This document shows, piece after piece, positions 1-6,925 of a stretch of 14,276 nucleotides of DNA (its first letter is position 1; each line of letters starts with the position of its first letter). The DNA comes from Candidatus Zixiibacteriota bacterium (lineage in GTDB: Bacteria > Zixibacteria > MSB-5A5 > GN15 > PGXB01). Position numbers and translations under genes: made by a program. The notes under the pieces are model-generated. The model was not told where the DNA came from, ran no database searches, and worked only from the letters and a program-made list of their open reading frames with translations. The stretch spans positions 1-14,276 of the forward strand of contig JAAERC010000249.1 of the NCBI GenBank assembly GCA_024230695.1, written 5' to 3'.

Positions 1-10
1 GGAAAAAAAG

Positions 11-16
11 TATAAT
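11..16 (+). promoter_or_regulatory. Possible -10 box for tRNA-Asn
   Basis: TATAAT lies 50 bases upstream of the tRNA gene and matches the sigma-70 -10 consensus exactly. The matching -35 position falls outside the window, so only half of the promoter can be judged. A TTGACG at 41-46 is too close to the tRNA to be its -35 box. Confidence 0.3.
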
Positions 17-65
17 TGTGGACTGCTAAATATTGTCAGATTGACGATATAAGAAGTATCTACAC

Positions 66-138
66 TCCCCTGTAGCTCAGTTGGTAGAGCAGCTGACTGT
101 TAATCAGCGGGTCGCAAGTTCGAGTCTTGCCGGGGGAG
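66..138 (+). tRNA. tRNA-Asn (anticodon GTT)
   Basis: The full cloverleaf can be read directly. The acceptor stem is TCCCCTG at 66-72 pairing with CGGGGGA at 131-137, with one T-G pair. The D arm is GCTC/GAGC. The anticodon stem is GCTGA/TCAGC around the loop CTGTTAA, which gives anticodon GTT for asparagine. The T arm is GCAAG/CTTGC with loop TTCGAGT, and the discriminator base is G138. CCA is not encoded (CTT follows), so it would be added after transcription. The last 15 bases (124-138) occur again unchanged at 7123-7137, next to a decayed copy of the same gene. No terminator was seen just downstream. Confidence 0.95.
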
Positions 139-384
139 CTTATGTTTATTGCCACACAACAACTTACAAGAACATCCTAGCGATAATTTACTGATTTGTG
201 TATACATAAAATATTCCTATTTAGGATTTTATACAGCACTAAAGTTTGTGCCTGAATTATACTTTCAAAATCCTTATTATTATAATAAGTAAAATAATGT
301 CGGTTATTCATTATGGCACAATTTTATTGAATTTCATAATTCAAAAAATATCAAATTCTTAGGTCATTTAGGAGTTTAAATATT
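139..384. other. AT-rich spacer, no gene seen
   Basis: No convincing ORF lies between the tRNA and the CheB fragment. The only structure noted is a short palindrome, TCCTA-TT-TAGGA, near 213-224. An AGGAG at about 369-373 could be the ribosome binding site for the ATG at 385, though the spacing of about 10 bases is long. Confidence 0.4.
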
Positions 385-699
385 ATGGTTAAAAAAAGTA
401 AAACAACGACATCATCTAAAAGGAAACCGCCTACTAATAAAACCGCTGCCAAAAAGATCCCAAGGAAAACCAAAAAAAAACAAGCTCCACGTCCTGGTTT
501 TCCAATCGTAGGCGTTGGGGCATCTGCAGGCGGATTGGAAGCGTTTGAGGCTTTCTTTAAGGTAATACCCGAAAATAGCGGAATGGCATTTGTAGTAGTA
601 GCCCATCTCGATCCTTCTCATGTAAGTATTCTTCCAGAATTATTACAAAAAAGCACTAAGATGAAAGTAGAGCAGGCTTTTGTATTCACTGTTTATTAA
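385..699 (+). pseudogene. Truncated CheB/CheR-type methylesterase, N-terminal piece
   Basis: The 104-residue frame has a Lys/Arg-rich leader (residues 1-37) followed by the start of a CheB methylesterase domain (about 39-97). It shows the nucleophile motif GASAGG at 45-50 (Ser47) and the VAHLDP segment at 72-77, whose His74 is probably the catalytic histidine. CheB removes methyl groups from chemoreceptor glutamates. In the large CheB-CheR-PAS fusion proteins this domain comes first and the protein runs to many hundreds of residues. Here similarity stops near residue 97 ('MKVEQA'), and the frame ends seven codons later in DNA that belongs to an antisense dockerin gene. Most of the CheB domain, including the catalytic Asp, and all of any CheR part are missing, so no activity is expected. 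No continuation is visible in the other frames downstream. The start at 385 has a weak AGGAG upstream. Confidence 0.8.
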
Positions 700-822
700 A
701 AATACAATATCCAGGATATTTATATCCTCATCGCAATTGACATCGCCATTTTGATCGGCGAAAAACAGACTTGAAGCACAGAGTAATCAAAATAGTATCA
801 AAGTAATTAATATTGATCTCAT
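678..822 (-). pseudogene. Decayed dockerin gene fragment with in-frame stop
   Basis: On the minus strand an ATG at 822-820, with an AAAGGG just upstream, opens a frame reading MRSILITLILF-stop-LLCASSLFFA. This looks like a signal peptide interrupted by TGA at codon 12. The same frame continues into one dockerin repeat, DVNCDEDINILDIVFLINSE, then YK. It has the calcium-loop pattern D1-N3-D5-D7-N9-D12 and closely resembles the two dockerin repeats at the C-terminus of the neighbouring 1556-residue protein. Similarity ends around 681-678, where the sequence becomes the reverse complement of the CheB fragment; the frame itself stops at TAA 645-643. A nonsense codon in the signal peptide and a lost 3' part mark it as a remnant. 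Recoding of TGA cannot be excluded, but TGA ends other genes here. Confidence 0.65.
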
Positions 823-875
823 AGTACCCTTTTTCAATAAGGATAAATTCATTATGTTAGTATCATCTCAAAGTA

Positions 876-903
876 GAAAAAGGCCCGCTGGGGAAGCGGA
901 CCT
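876..903 (-). terminator. Rho-independent terminator of the dockerin protein gene
   Basis: AGGCCCGCT (881-889) and AGCGGACCT (895-903) form a 9-bp stem with one G-U pair around a GGGGA loop. Read on the minus strand, the stem is followed by a run of T (the A run at about 877-881). It lies about 20 bases after the stop codon of the 1556-residue gene, so it fits as that gene's terminator. On the plus strand only the weak T-rich CTCTTTCTT follows. Confidence 0.8.
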
Positions 904-924
904 CTTTCTTGAGCAGGAGATTTG

Positions 925-3900
925 TTATTTTCTTAACGGACCACCACAGGCTGTAATCCATTCCTCGCATGAACAAGGAGGCGGGCCGTTTTTATATTTG
1001 TAGTTGATTAAAAGAACTATGTCCAAAATATCAACATTACAGTCGCAGTTGGGATCGCCACTACACAATTCATATGGTCCTGGTGCAGGGCCGCCCTTAT
1101 ACTTATAATTGATAAGATAGACAATGTCCAGAATATTGATATCTGGTACTCCATTAACTTCACCCGGTTCACAATCACAGATGAAATCATCACCGTGTAG
1201 CTCAAAGGCCAAATCGACCGATTCGCCAAAGTAAGGATGACCTTGAGGATAAATCATCTCGTTCCATGTTCCTGTGAACGGTTCCTGACCAATACCCCAA
1301 ACAGCATCATCGTTCCAATGAGTTACTGATGATTTCCAGCCAAAGTAGAAATCGGGATCAGTTGGTTCTGCATGAACATCGATCCAGTAAACAACAGGAT
1401 TGGTCTCTGTACCTTCCTGATAGAAACAGTTAGGATCAGCATCACTAAGTGGGAAGATATACTCCCAGCACTGGGTATCTCCATTTGGATCGTAGAACTC
1501 ACCAGATGGGTCATACCAGCCTTCCTCAAGATTGTCGGCATATAAACTATAGTTGAATGAACCCGGATCAAAACGCCAGAGACAAATCAACTCACCAGGA
1601 CGGCTATGCTCGATCAGATATGGACTGACAGTGCAATCACTTACCTCATCAGCATCCTTTTGCTCCATTCGGACAGTACCTTGGGATGTTCCCATCAAAC
1701 CTTCAAGCTGGCCTCCCACTGCACCCTGGAATTCGATCTGATACGTAATATCAAAGAAACTATCGACTTGGAAATCCGACCCCGGAGGACCTAATCTGGT
1801 TAGTGTCGTATGCCCCGGACTTGGTAAACCATTTCCAGTTCCACCTCTGATTTCCAAATTATCAAAATCAGGATCACCAAATAATGACACGCTCATTTGA
1901 GCCATATCAGTTTCAAACGATCTATTCGATGAACTCGGATCACGAGGTCCAAGTTCGACTTCGAACTCACCGTTGGCTGATAACGTTCGCTGGAACCCGG
2001 ATAATGAACCGGTTCCAACCAGGCTTAAAGCAACAATTTCAATATCGCAATATCTGGTTCCACCAAGACTTCCACCCGGAGATTCGCACTTGCCCGGTTC
2101 GGGCGGATGACCGCATCTATCGCCATCACAAGTTGGATCGCTAAATTTAGGCGTGATCTCAATAGTGGCTCCATCGGGTAAACCTTCAGTTATTACCATA
2201 ACCTGACCGGTTGCAGGAACCCATGGACATGGTATCGGGAAGTCAACATAATCCTTGGCCGGGATATCATGGTGCATACTTATTGTAAAGGATGCATTTC
2301 CGGCATCAGGGATACCTGTGGCATCGCTTGGGAATTGGTCATTAAGCCATGAACCCCAAACTTTGAGCTCGGTCAATGGACCGGTCACAGTGCATTCGTA
2401 ATCATCAGCCAAAACTATTGGTCCAATCGGTGTCATCGATGCATTAACATCAAAACCGGTTGGAGTCAGATCTGGCAACTGCTGCCATTTATAATCAGGT
2501 TCAACACACACAGTTGTAGCACAAGCGGTGCCTGGACCTTGAGGTGTTCCACCAAGATCATCACAACATTCCGGATCGAGATCATTACAAGTGCCATCTG
2601 GTAGACAACATGCCTCGGGAGCCGTACAATGAGTACCAGTTCCCTGCGGAGTTCCGCCAAGTAAAGCACAGCAGACCGGATCAAGGTTTTGGCATGAGCC
2701 GTCCTGCATACAACAGGCTTCAGGAGTAGTACACGTCGATCCCGGACCGCCAGGTAATCCACCCATATCTTCACAGCAAAGCGGGTCTAACATCTGACAG
2801 TCAGCTCCTGGAATACAGCATGCCTCAGGAGCAGGACTACAGGAAGTTCCCGGTCCCTGCGGTATTCCACCAAGATCAACGCAACAGAGCGGATCAAGCG
2901 TGGTACATGAACCATCAGGCAGACAGCAGGCTTCAGGAGCCGTACAAATCGTACCTGGTCCTTGAGCATGGCCGCCCAGGAGTTCACAGCACATCGGGTC
3001 AAGTGTGGTACAACTGCCATCAGGAAGGCAACATGCCTCATCGGCTGTACAGGTTGTTCCATCGCCAGCATATACGCCGCCAAGCACGTTAACACAATCA
3101 TCCTGAGTTGTCACAGTACAGAGTGTTCCAGCTGTGCCATCAGGATTAGGATAACAACAAGCGCCTTCCGGATCGCCGGAATTCGGGTCACCTGTTACAA
3201 CAAAGGCCAAATCAAGTGATCCTCGACAGGTATGTTCAATCGACCCCTGTATCCTATAATTTGTACCCAATAAATCAATCGAGACCCATTCGGGATTATA
3301 GGTTGTAAACTCAAAGACTATATCATTGATACCAATATCAACTGGGAATATTTCCCGATGGATATATAAATCCTCATCGGTTCCCGGCAAAGGCGGTGAT
3401 GTAGGATCGCCCCATTGGTCGGTTGACCAATTTATTGCAAAAGTAATATCTAACGGTACGGTCGGATCAAGCGGCTGAACATCAACTATTACATGAAAAT
3501 CCTTTTTCCGATCTAAATCCAACGGATGGTCATAAAACCAAACATTCCACCATCCAGATGGGTATTCAAACCACATATCTTCAAAAGCGCCGTCACCAGT
3601 TCCTGTAAAACCGGTCGAAGGATTATTCTGCGCAGTGAAATTATTTATAATCGGTACTGCCGGTTCCCAAATTTCAACCCAGGTCAAATCGGGCGATTGG
3701 GACCAAACAGCGTCATCATTCCAGTGATCTAAGGTAGATTTCCAACCCCATTGGGTCGGCATGCCAATATCGTTAAGCACAGCCGAAATATTGACCCAGT
3801 AGATCGTTCCCTGATCCTGCCACAACCAAAGTGAGGGATCGGTGAAAAACATATCATACTGGAAATATTCCTGATGATTATCCCATTGGGTATCACCAGT

Positions 3901-5595
3901 AGCCGGATCATACCAGCCCTCAAGTGTTGCCGGAGTAATTGGTGTGGCAAGGAAATCATAAACGTCGAATTCCATTATAGTCAGACCGGGTTTACTCCAG
4001 AATTCTCCATCAGAACTAACAGTGCCCTGACTGACTTCATCATCGTCCTTTTGCTCCATCCGAACAGTACCGGTAGTTGAACCACTGAAACCTTCAAGGG
4101 TCGAACCCGGGGCTCCCTGGAAGTCGATTCTATATGTAATATCAAAGAAACTGTCAACTGCAAAATCAGATCCAGGAGGACCTAATCTGGTCAGAGTCGT
4201 CTGTCCCGGACTCGGGAGAGAATGGCCACTACCGCCTCTGATTTCCAGAATATCAAAATCAGGATCGCCAAAAAGAGACAAACTCATTGAAATCATCTCG
4301 GTTGGGAATGACCTATTTGCGGCTCCCTGATCGCGCGGACCAAGCTCTACTTCAAATTCACCATCGGCTGATAATGTACGCTGAAACCCAGCTAATGGAC
4401 CAGTACCAGTCAAACTTAATTCGACTATTTCAATATCACAATAGCGAGTTCCCCCAGAACTACCGCCGGGAGCCTCGCATACTGGATCAGGCGGAAGCCC
4501 ACATTTTTCAGGATCGCAAGTTGGATCACTAAATTTTGGACGTATCTCAATTGTCGCGCCCTCTGGTAAACCTTCCGTTATTACCATCATATCTCCCTGA
4601 GCCGGAACCCAAGGGAGTGGTGTTGGGAATGGAACCGGATCGATGGCCGGGATATCTTCATGGAAGCTGATTATAAAGTGATCAATATCACCTGTTATTC
4701 CATCGAGCCATGATCCCCAAAAATGAAGATCCTTGATGTATCCGGATTCTGAGCATTGCCAGTCAGCGGCCAGAATCTGCGGGAAAGTGGCATTAACATC
4801 CCAGCCAGCTTCATCGGGAAGCTGTGGAAAATGCATCTTATGTGGATCGCCCGGTGTCCATGTTTGACCACCATCACAATTTGGTGATTCGGTCTCACCA
4901 TCAACGATAAAAAGAGGGTAATTTGGAGGTGGCGAACCCCATGATGTATACCATTCCTTCCAACTTCCACCCCAGTAATCCCAAAGATCACATTGCACTG
5001 GAGTAGGTGCCGCTGCGGATGCATCAAAAGTCACAGAAGGAAATGCTCCAGGACCGGCGTCATTATAATGAAACCCAATAAAAACTGGTCCATTGACGCA
5101 ACAAGGACTTGCTAATGTAACTGTTCCAAAAGTGCCATCAAATGTCGCTTGATCACAAGTGACAGTTTGACTGCATAGTAATGCCCCGGGTCCGCTACAC
5201 GGATCTCCTGGGACGGCCATATCATAAATAACTATATCAAGTGTAACCGGCCATTGAACCGAACCATCGCCCCAATCCCATAACACAAATGATACAGATT
5301 GAATCTCAAATGGATATGCCGCCGCTACGCCACAACCATTATTGGATGGGTCGGTCGGATCATAATAAGTCAAAGTCCCGTCACCATTTACATATCCGCT
5401 ATAATAACTGATCGATGTTGTGGATATGTCAAACTTATACATTTGGCAAGCGGCACGTGAATCTTCCATTTGCAATTGACCGAATTTTAGATCAGCCGTC
5501 GGTAACTCATCTTGCCTATCATTAGAGATAGCATTAAAAGCGATGGCAATAACTAAAATAAAAATGATAGAGAGTATCAGCAGTTTTCTTTTCAT
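925..5595 (-). CDS. Large secreted dockerin protein with duplicated DUF7901-like module and Cys-rich repeats
   Basis: This is a 1556-residue exported protein. Residues 1-24 form a signal peptide (MKRK, then a hydrophobic run). Residues 50-240 look like a beta-rich domain. A module of about 400 residues occurs twice, at about 251-650 and 1035-1450; the copies share strings such as GGTRYCDIEIV, GFQRTLSA, EFEVELGPRD, LTRLGPPGSDF and HWNDDAVW. It resembles the DUF7901 domains of Zixibacteria and planctomycetes (from memory). Between the copies, about 811-1031, are six Cys-rich repeats. Residues 1472-1540 hold two dockerin type I repeats (DIVYLINYKYKGG and DIVLLINYKYKNG); the second has a good D-x-N-x-D calcium loop and the first is degenerate. 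Dockerins bind cohesins or act as calcium-folded C-terminal tags in these phyla; no cohesin is in the window. GGAGGA lies 6 bases before the ATG, which supports the start, and a terminator follows the stop. The exact role is unknown; surface or extracellular adhesion or binding is an inference. Confidence 0.9.
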   Translation of the reverse strand: MKRKLLILSIIFILVIAIAFNAISNDRQDELPTADLKFGQLQMEDSRAACQMYKFDISTTSISYYSGYVNGDGTLTYYDPTDPSNNGCGVAAAYPFEIQSVSFVLWDWGDGSVQWPVTLDIVIYDMAVPGDPCSGPGALLCSQTVTCDQATFDGTFGTVTLASPCCVNGPVFIGFHYNDAGPGAFPSVTFDASAAAPTPVQCDLWDYWGGSWKEWYTSWGSPPPNYPLFIVDGETESPNCDGGQTWTPGDPHKMHFPQLPDEAGWDVNATFPQILAADWQCSESGYIKDLHFWGSWLDGITGDIDHFIISFHEDIPAIDPVPFPTPLPWVPAQGDMMVITEGLPEGATIEIRPKFSDPTCDPEKCGLPPDPVCEAPGGSSGGTRYCDIEIVELSLTGTGPLAGFQRTLSADGEFEVELGPRDQGAANRSFPTEMISMSLSLFGDPDFDILEIRGGSGHSLPSPGQTTLTRLGPPGSDFAVDSFFDITYRIDFQGAPGSTLEGFSGSTTGTVRMEQKDDDEVSQGTVSSDGEFWSKPGLTIMEFDVYDFLATPITPATLEGWYDPATGDTQWDNHQEYFQYDMFFTDPSLWLWQDQGTIYWVNISAVLNDIGMPTQWGWKSTLDHWNDDAVWSQSPDLTWVEIWEPAVPIINNFTAQNNPSTGFTGTGDGAFEDMWFEYPSGWWNVWFYDHPLDLDRKKDFHVIVDVQPLDPTVPLDITFAINWSTDQWGDPTSPPLPGTDEDLYIHREIFPVDIGINDIVFEFTTYNPEWVSIDLLGTNYRIQGSIEHTCRGSLDLAFVVTGDPNSGDPEGACCYPNPDGTAGTLCTVTTQDDCVNVLGGVYAGDGTTCTADEACCLPDGSCTTLDPMCCELLGGHAQGPGTICTAPEACCLPDGSCTTLDPLCCVDLGGIPQGPGTSCSPAPEACCIPGADCQMLDPLCCEDMGGLPGGPGSTCTTPEACCMQDGSCQNLDPVCCALLGGTPQGTGTHCTAPEACCLPDGTCNDLDPECCDDLGGTPQGPGTACATTVCVEPDYKWQQLPDLTPTGFDVNASMTPIGPIVLADDYECTVTGPLTELKVWGSWLNDQFPSDATGIPDAGNASFTISMHHDIPAKDYVDFPIPCPWVPATGQVMVITEGLPDGATIEITPKFSDPTCDGDRCGHPPEPGKCESPGGSLGGTRYCDIEIVALSLVGTGSLSGFQRTLSANGEFEVELGPRDPSSSNRSFETDMAQMSVSLFGDPDFDNLEIRGGTGNGLPSPGHTTLTRLGPPGSDFQVDSFFDITYQIEFQGAVGGQLEGLMGTSQGTVRMEQKDADEVSDCTVSPYLIEHSRPGELICLWRFDPGSFNYSLYADNLEEGWYDPSGEFYDPNGDTQCWEYIFPLSDADPNCFYQEGTETNPVVYWIDVHAEPTDPDFYFGWKSSVTHWNDDAVWGIGQEPFTGTWNEMIYPQGHPYFGESVDLAFELHGDDFICDCEPGEVNGVPDINILDIVYLINYKYKGGPAPGPYELCSGDPNCDCNVDILDIVLLINYKYKNGPPPCSCEEWITACGGPLRK
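1240..2495 (-). repeat. DUF7901-like module, second copy
   Basis: This encodes residues about 1035-1450 of the dockerin protein and starts at YKWQQLPDLTPTGFDVNAS. It aligns end to end with the module at 3655-4845. The best-preserved stretch is the middle (ITEGLPDGATIEI through RMEQKDADEVS); the first 80 and last 120 residues have drifted more. It carries extra insertions, for example around the Ser/Asp/Ala-rich stretch after GSWLND. Confidence 0.8.
2495..3170 (-). repeat. Six tandem Cys-rich repeats (about 105 bp each)
   Basis: The repeat unit is about 35 residues with the pattern EACCxPDGxC-x6-CC-xxxGGxxQGPGTxC and six cysteines per unit. Five units are close to this form and one longer, divergent unit comes first (GACCYPNPDG...). 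They sit between the two large duplicated modules. Adjacent CC pairs and regular spacing suggest disulfide-bonded small domains in an exported protein. Conservation at the DNA level is uneven, so this is not a very recent expansion. Confidence 0.85.
3655..4845 (-). repeat. DUF7901-like module, first copy
   Basis: This encodes residues about 251-650 of the dockerin protein. It begins at HKMHFPQLPDEAGWDVNATF and ends after HWNDDAVWSQSPDLTW. It is the counterpart of the copy at 1240-2495. About 160 residues of unrelated beta-rich sequence (about 650-810) separate it from the Cys-rich repeats. Confidence 0.8.
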
Positions 5596-5642
5596 CTTGT
5601 TTCCTCCGTAATTTAACTTTACTCCTATTTATCCAACAGTGT

Positions 5643-5676
5643 CTAAGAAATTTTTACCATTAATTGTCTCCTCCTT
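5643..5676 (-). other. Five-codon leader ORF with a strong ribosome binding site
   Basis: On the minus strand AAGGAGGAGA (5676-5667) is an almost ideal Shine-Dalgarno sequence. It stands 7 bases before ATG 5660-5658, which opens MVKIS and stops at TAG 5645-5643. It lies about 48 bases upstream of the start of the 1556-residue gene in the same direction. It could be a leader peptide, the stump of a lost gene, or chance. Confidence 0.3.
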
Positions 5677-5891
5677 CAATGCTTGGATTATTTAATTGAT
5701 TCCTTTTTTATTGTAATTTTTATTTGACAAAAAATATCTGATGTGGGTAGCAGAGCGAATTCCAAATGTACTAAGGCCTGATAAAAAGAATAGAATAGAA
5801 GCGCTAAATAACGTTATGGCGGTCATTTTATACTCTCTGTTTTATAATTATCAAAAATCGACTAATTTGCAGCCGAGTGTTTTGAAGGCAG

Positions 5892-5975
5892 AAGCTAATA
5901 GCTTGACCCAATTAGAGATTCTGCATATATTAAATATGCGGAGTTTATCCAAATTTATTTGGGTCAACTCTTAGC
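5892..5975. other. Long imperfect hairpin
   Basis: Nested inverted repeats can be seen here. The outermost pair is GCTAA near 5892 with TTAGC at about 5971-5975. Inside it is TTGACCCAA (5903-5911) pairing with TTGGGTCAA (5959-5967). The innermost is an 11-bp stem around a five-base loop (core GCATAT 5923-5928 with ATATGC 5934-5939, widened by G-U pairs). It abuts the second hairpin at 5981. Possibilities are a structured RNA, a regulatory 3' region or the remains of a small mobile repeat. No known RNA family was recognised. Confidence 0.4.
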
Positions 5976-5980
5976 ACTGT

Positions 5981-6033
5981 CGGTTCGATAGGTTAATACC
6001 GCAAGTTGAGACCTATCGGGCCGCTTTTGTTTT
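5981..6033 (+). terminator. Strong plus-strand hairpin followed by T-rich tract
   Basis: CGGTTCGATAGGT (5981-5993) pairs over 13 bp with ACCTATCGGGCCG (6011-6023), including two G-U pairs, around a 17-base loop. CTTTTGTTTT follows, so in the plus direction this has the form of a rho-independent terminator. In the minus direction no T run follows, so it does not serve the regulator gene at 6069. No convincing plus-strand gene ends here, so the transcript it would stop is unknown. Confidence 0.55.
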
Positions 6034-6068
6034 CCTCCGTCTGATTAAGTCAGATAAATTTATTGTTA

Positions 6069-6851
6069 TCAATTATTTTCAACAAGTCTAACCATGGTTT
6101 TAATTGAAAGGGGAGTATCTACATACGAAAAAACCTTATCACTGCAGTTTCGTTCACAAACCTCAGATTCCCCTATTACAATCAACCTTGTAAAAGGTAT
6201 TCTACTATCAGAACTAATAGATCTAACAAATTCAATATTACATCTCTCTTGGCAGAAACCAGCATCTTTTCGATTACAATCAAATATTATATAATCTGGA
6301 TGATACGACTCAATTATTCGAGAGCAATCATATTGACTATTGGCAAACCTGAGACTACAATCAAATTCCTCAGAATGTTTGCGAAATATTTGCTCGATCT
6401 CTTGCCTTTTAGTAATAACCAGCATACTAACCCGCTCGGCATGAATCATATCATAATAATCGCACTCATCGCACGAGCTTGTACAATAAACTTTGGAATG
6501 CCCTATTTGATCGGCGAACTTAACAAGTTCATAACATCGACTGGCTCGTGATTTAAAAACAACACATTTTCGACAATTTTCCTGAGCTTTTCCAAATCTG
6601 GAATGAAATTCCCAACAATATTGGAAAATTTTCTTCTGAGTTTGTTTAATATCGCGTGTTTGGCGTCCCTTTAGGAAAATAATAAGAGAATCCCGGCTTA
6701 TCCGAAAATGTCCACCAGCAGTTCGCTCAGCAGGTAATTTTCCGTTTTGCACCCATTTGAATACGGCATTAGGCGTTACCGCACAATGACTTGCAACATC
6801 CCCGGTTGAGAAATAATCCTTATCAGGGACAGCTTTTGATTGATCAGACAT
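6069..6851 (-). CDS. Helix-turn-helix regulator with Cys cluster and degenerate receiver domain
   Basis: A 260-residue cytoplasmic protein. Residues about 13-62 are a MerR/excisionase-type helix-turn-helix (STGDVASHCAVTPNAVFKWV, then a Gly-Gly wing). Residues 78-131 contain seven cysteines spaced C-x13-C-x2-C-x9-C and, further on, C-x3-C-x2-C (YCTSSCDECDYY), suitable for binding zinc or an iron-sulfur cluster. Residues 140-258 follow the alternating pattern of a response-regulator receiver: PDYIIFD gives an Asp at the phosphorylation position, but the acidic pair after strand 1 is absent (LVITK), and the usual Lys before Pro in strand 5 is replaced (VDTP). It is therefore probably a pseudo-receiver. 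I infer a DNA-binding regulator sensing redox, metal or a partner protein. ATG 6851 is preferred; a TTG two codons earlier is possible. Neither has a clear Shine-Dalgarno sequence. A consensus promoter lies 47 bases upstream. Its targets are unknown. Confidence 0.8.
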   Translation of the reverse strand: MSDQSKAVPDKDYFSTGDVASHCAVTPNAVFKWVQNGKLPAERTAGGHFRISRDSLIIFLKGRQTRDIKQTQKKIFQYCWEFHSRFGKAQENCRKCVVFKSRASRCYELVKFADQIGHSKVYCTSSCDECDYYDMIHAERVSMLVITKRQEIEQIFRKHSEEFDCSLRFANSQYDCSRIIESYHPDYIIFDCNRKDAGFCQERCNIEFVRSISSDSRIPFTRLIVIGESEVCERNCSDKVFSYVDTPLSIKTMVRLVENN

Positions 6852-6897
6852 AATCAAATTATCTGTTTTATTGGTTTTAGTATTGTATTTACTTATT

Positions 6898-6925
6898 ATT
6901 ATATGGCTTATTTTTATATTGTCAA
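6898..6925 (-). promoter_or_regulatory. Consensus sigma-70 promoter of the regulator gene
   Basis: On the minus strand TTGACA (6925-6920) and TATAAT (6903-6898) both match the consensus perfectly with a 16-base spacer. Transcription would start near 6891, giving a leader of about 40 bases before ATG 6851. Confidence 0.75.

Noticed and set aside
123..137. Integrase or recombinase gene for the tRNA-bracketed segment
   Set aside because: I looked through 139-7122 on both strands and found no integrase-like protein; the only DNA-binding protein is the regulator at 6069-6851.
2466..3101. Overlapping frames on both strands in the Cys-rich region
   Set aside because: They arise from the 105-bp periodicity of the repeats within the real minus-strand gene.
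2495..3170. Possible CRISPR-like array
   Set aside because: The period is about 105 bp, there is no short constant repeat with unique spacers, and the repeats are in frame and translated as Cys-rich units.
5827..5854. Minus-strand TTGATA-16-TATAAA as promoter of the dockerin protein gene
   Set aside because: It is about 230 bases from the start codon with imperfect boxes in AT-rich DNA, so support is too weak to list as a feature.
5741..5974. 77-codon plus-strand frame between the two minus-strand genes
   Set aside because: It has no ribosome binding site and no recognisable motif, and its 3' end is built of a long inverted repeat. It is kept only as part of the orphan hairpin finding.
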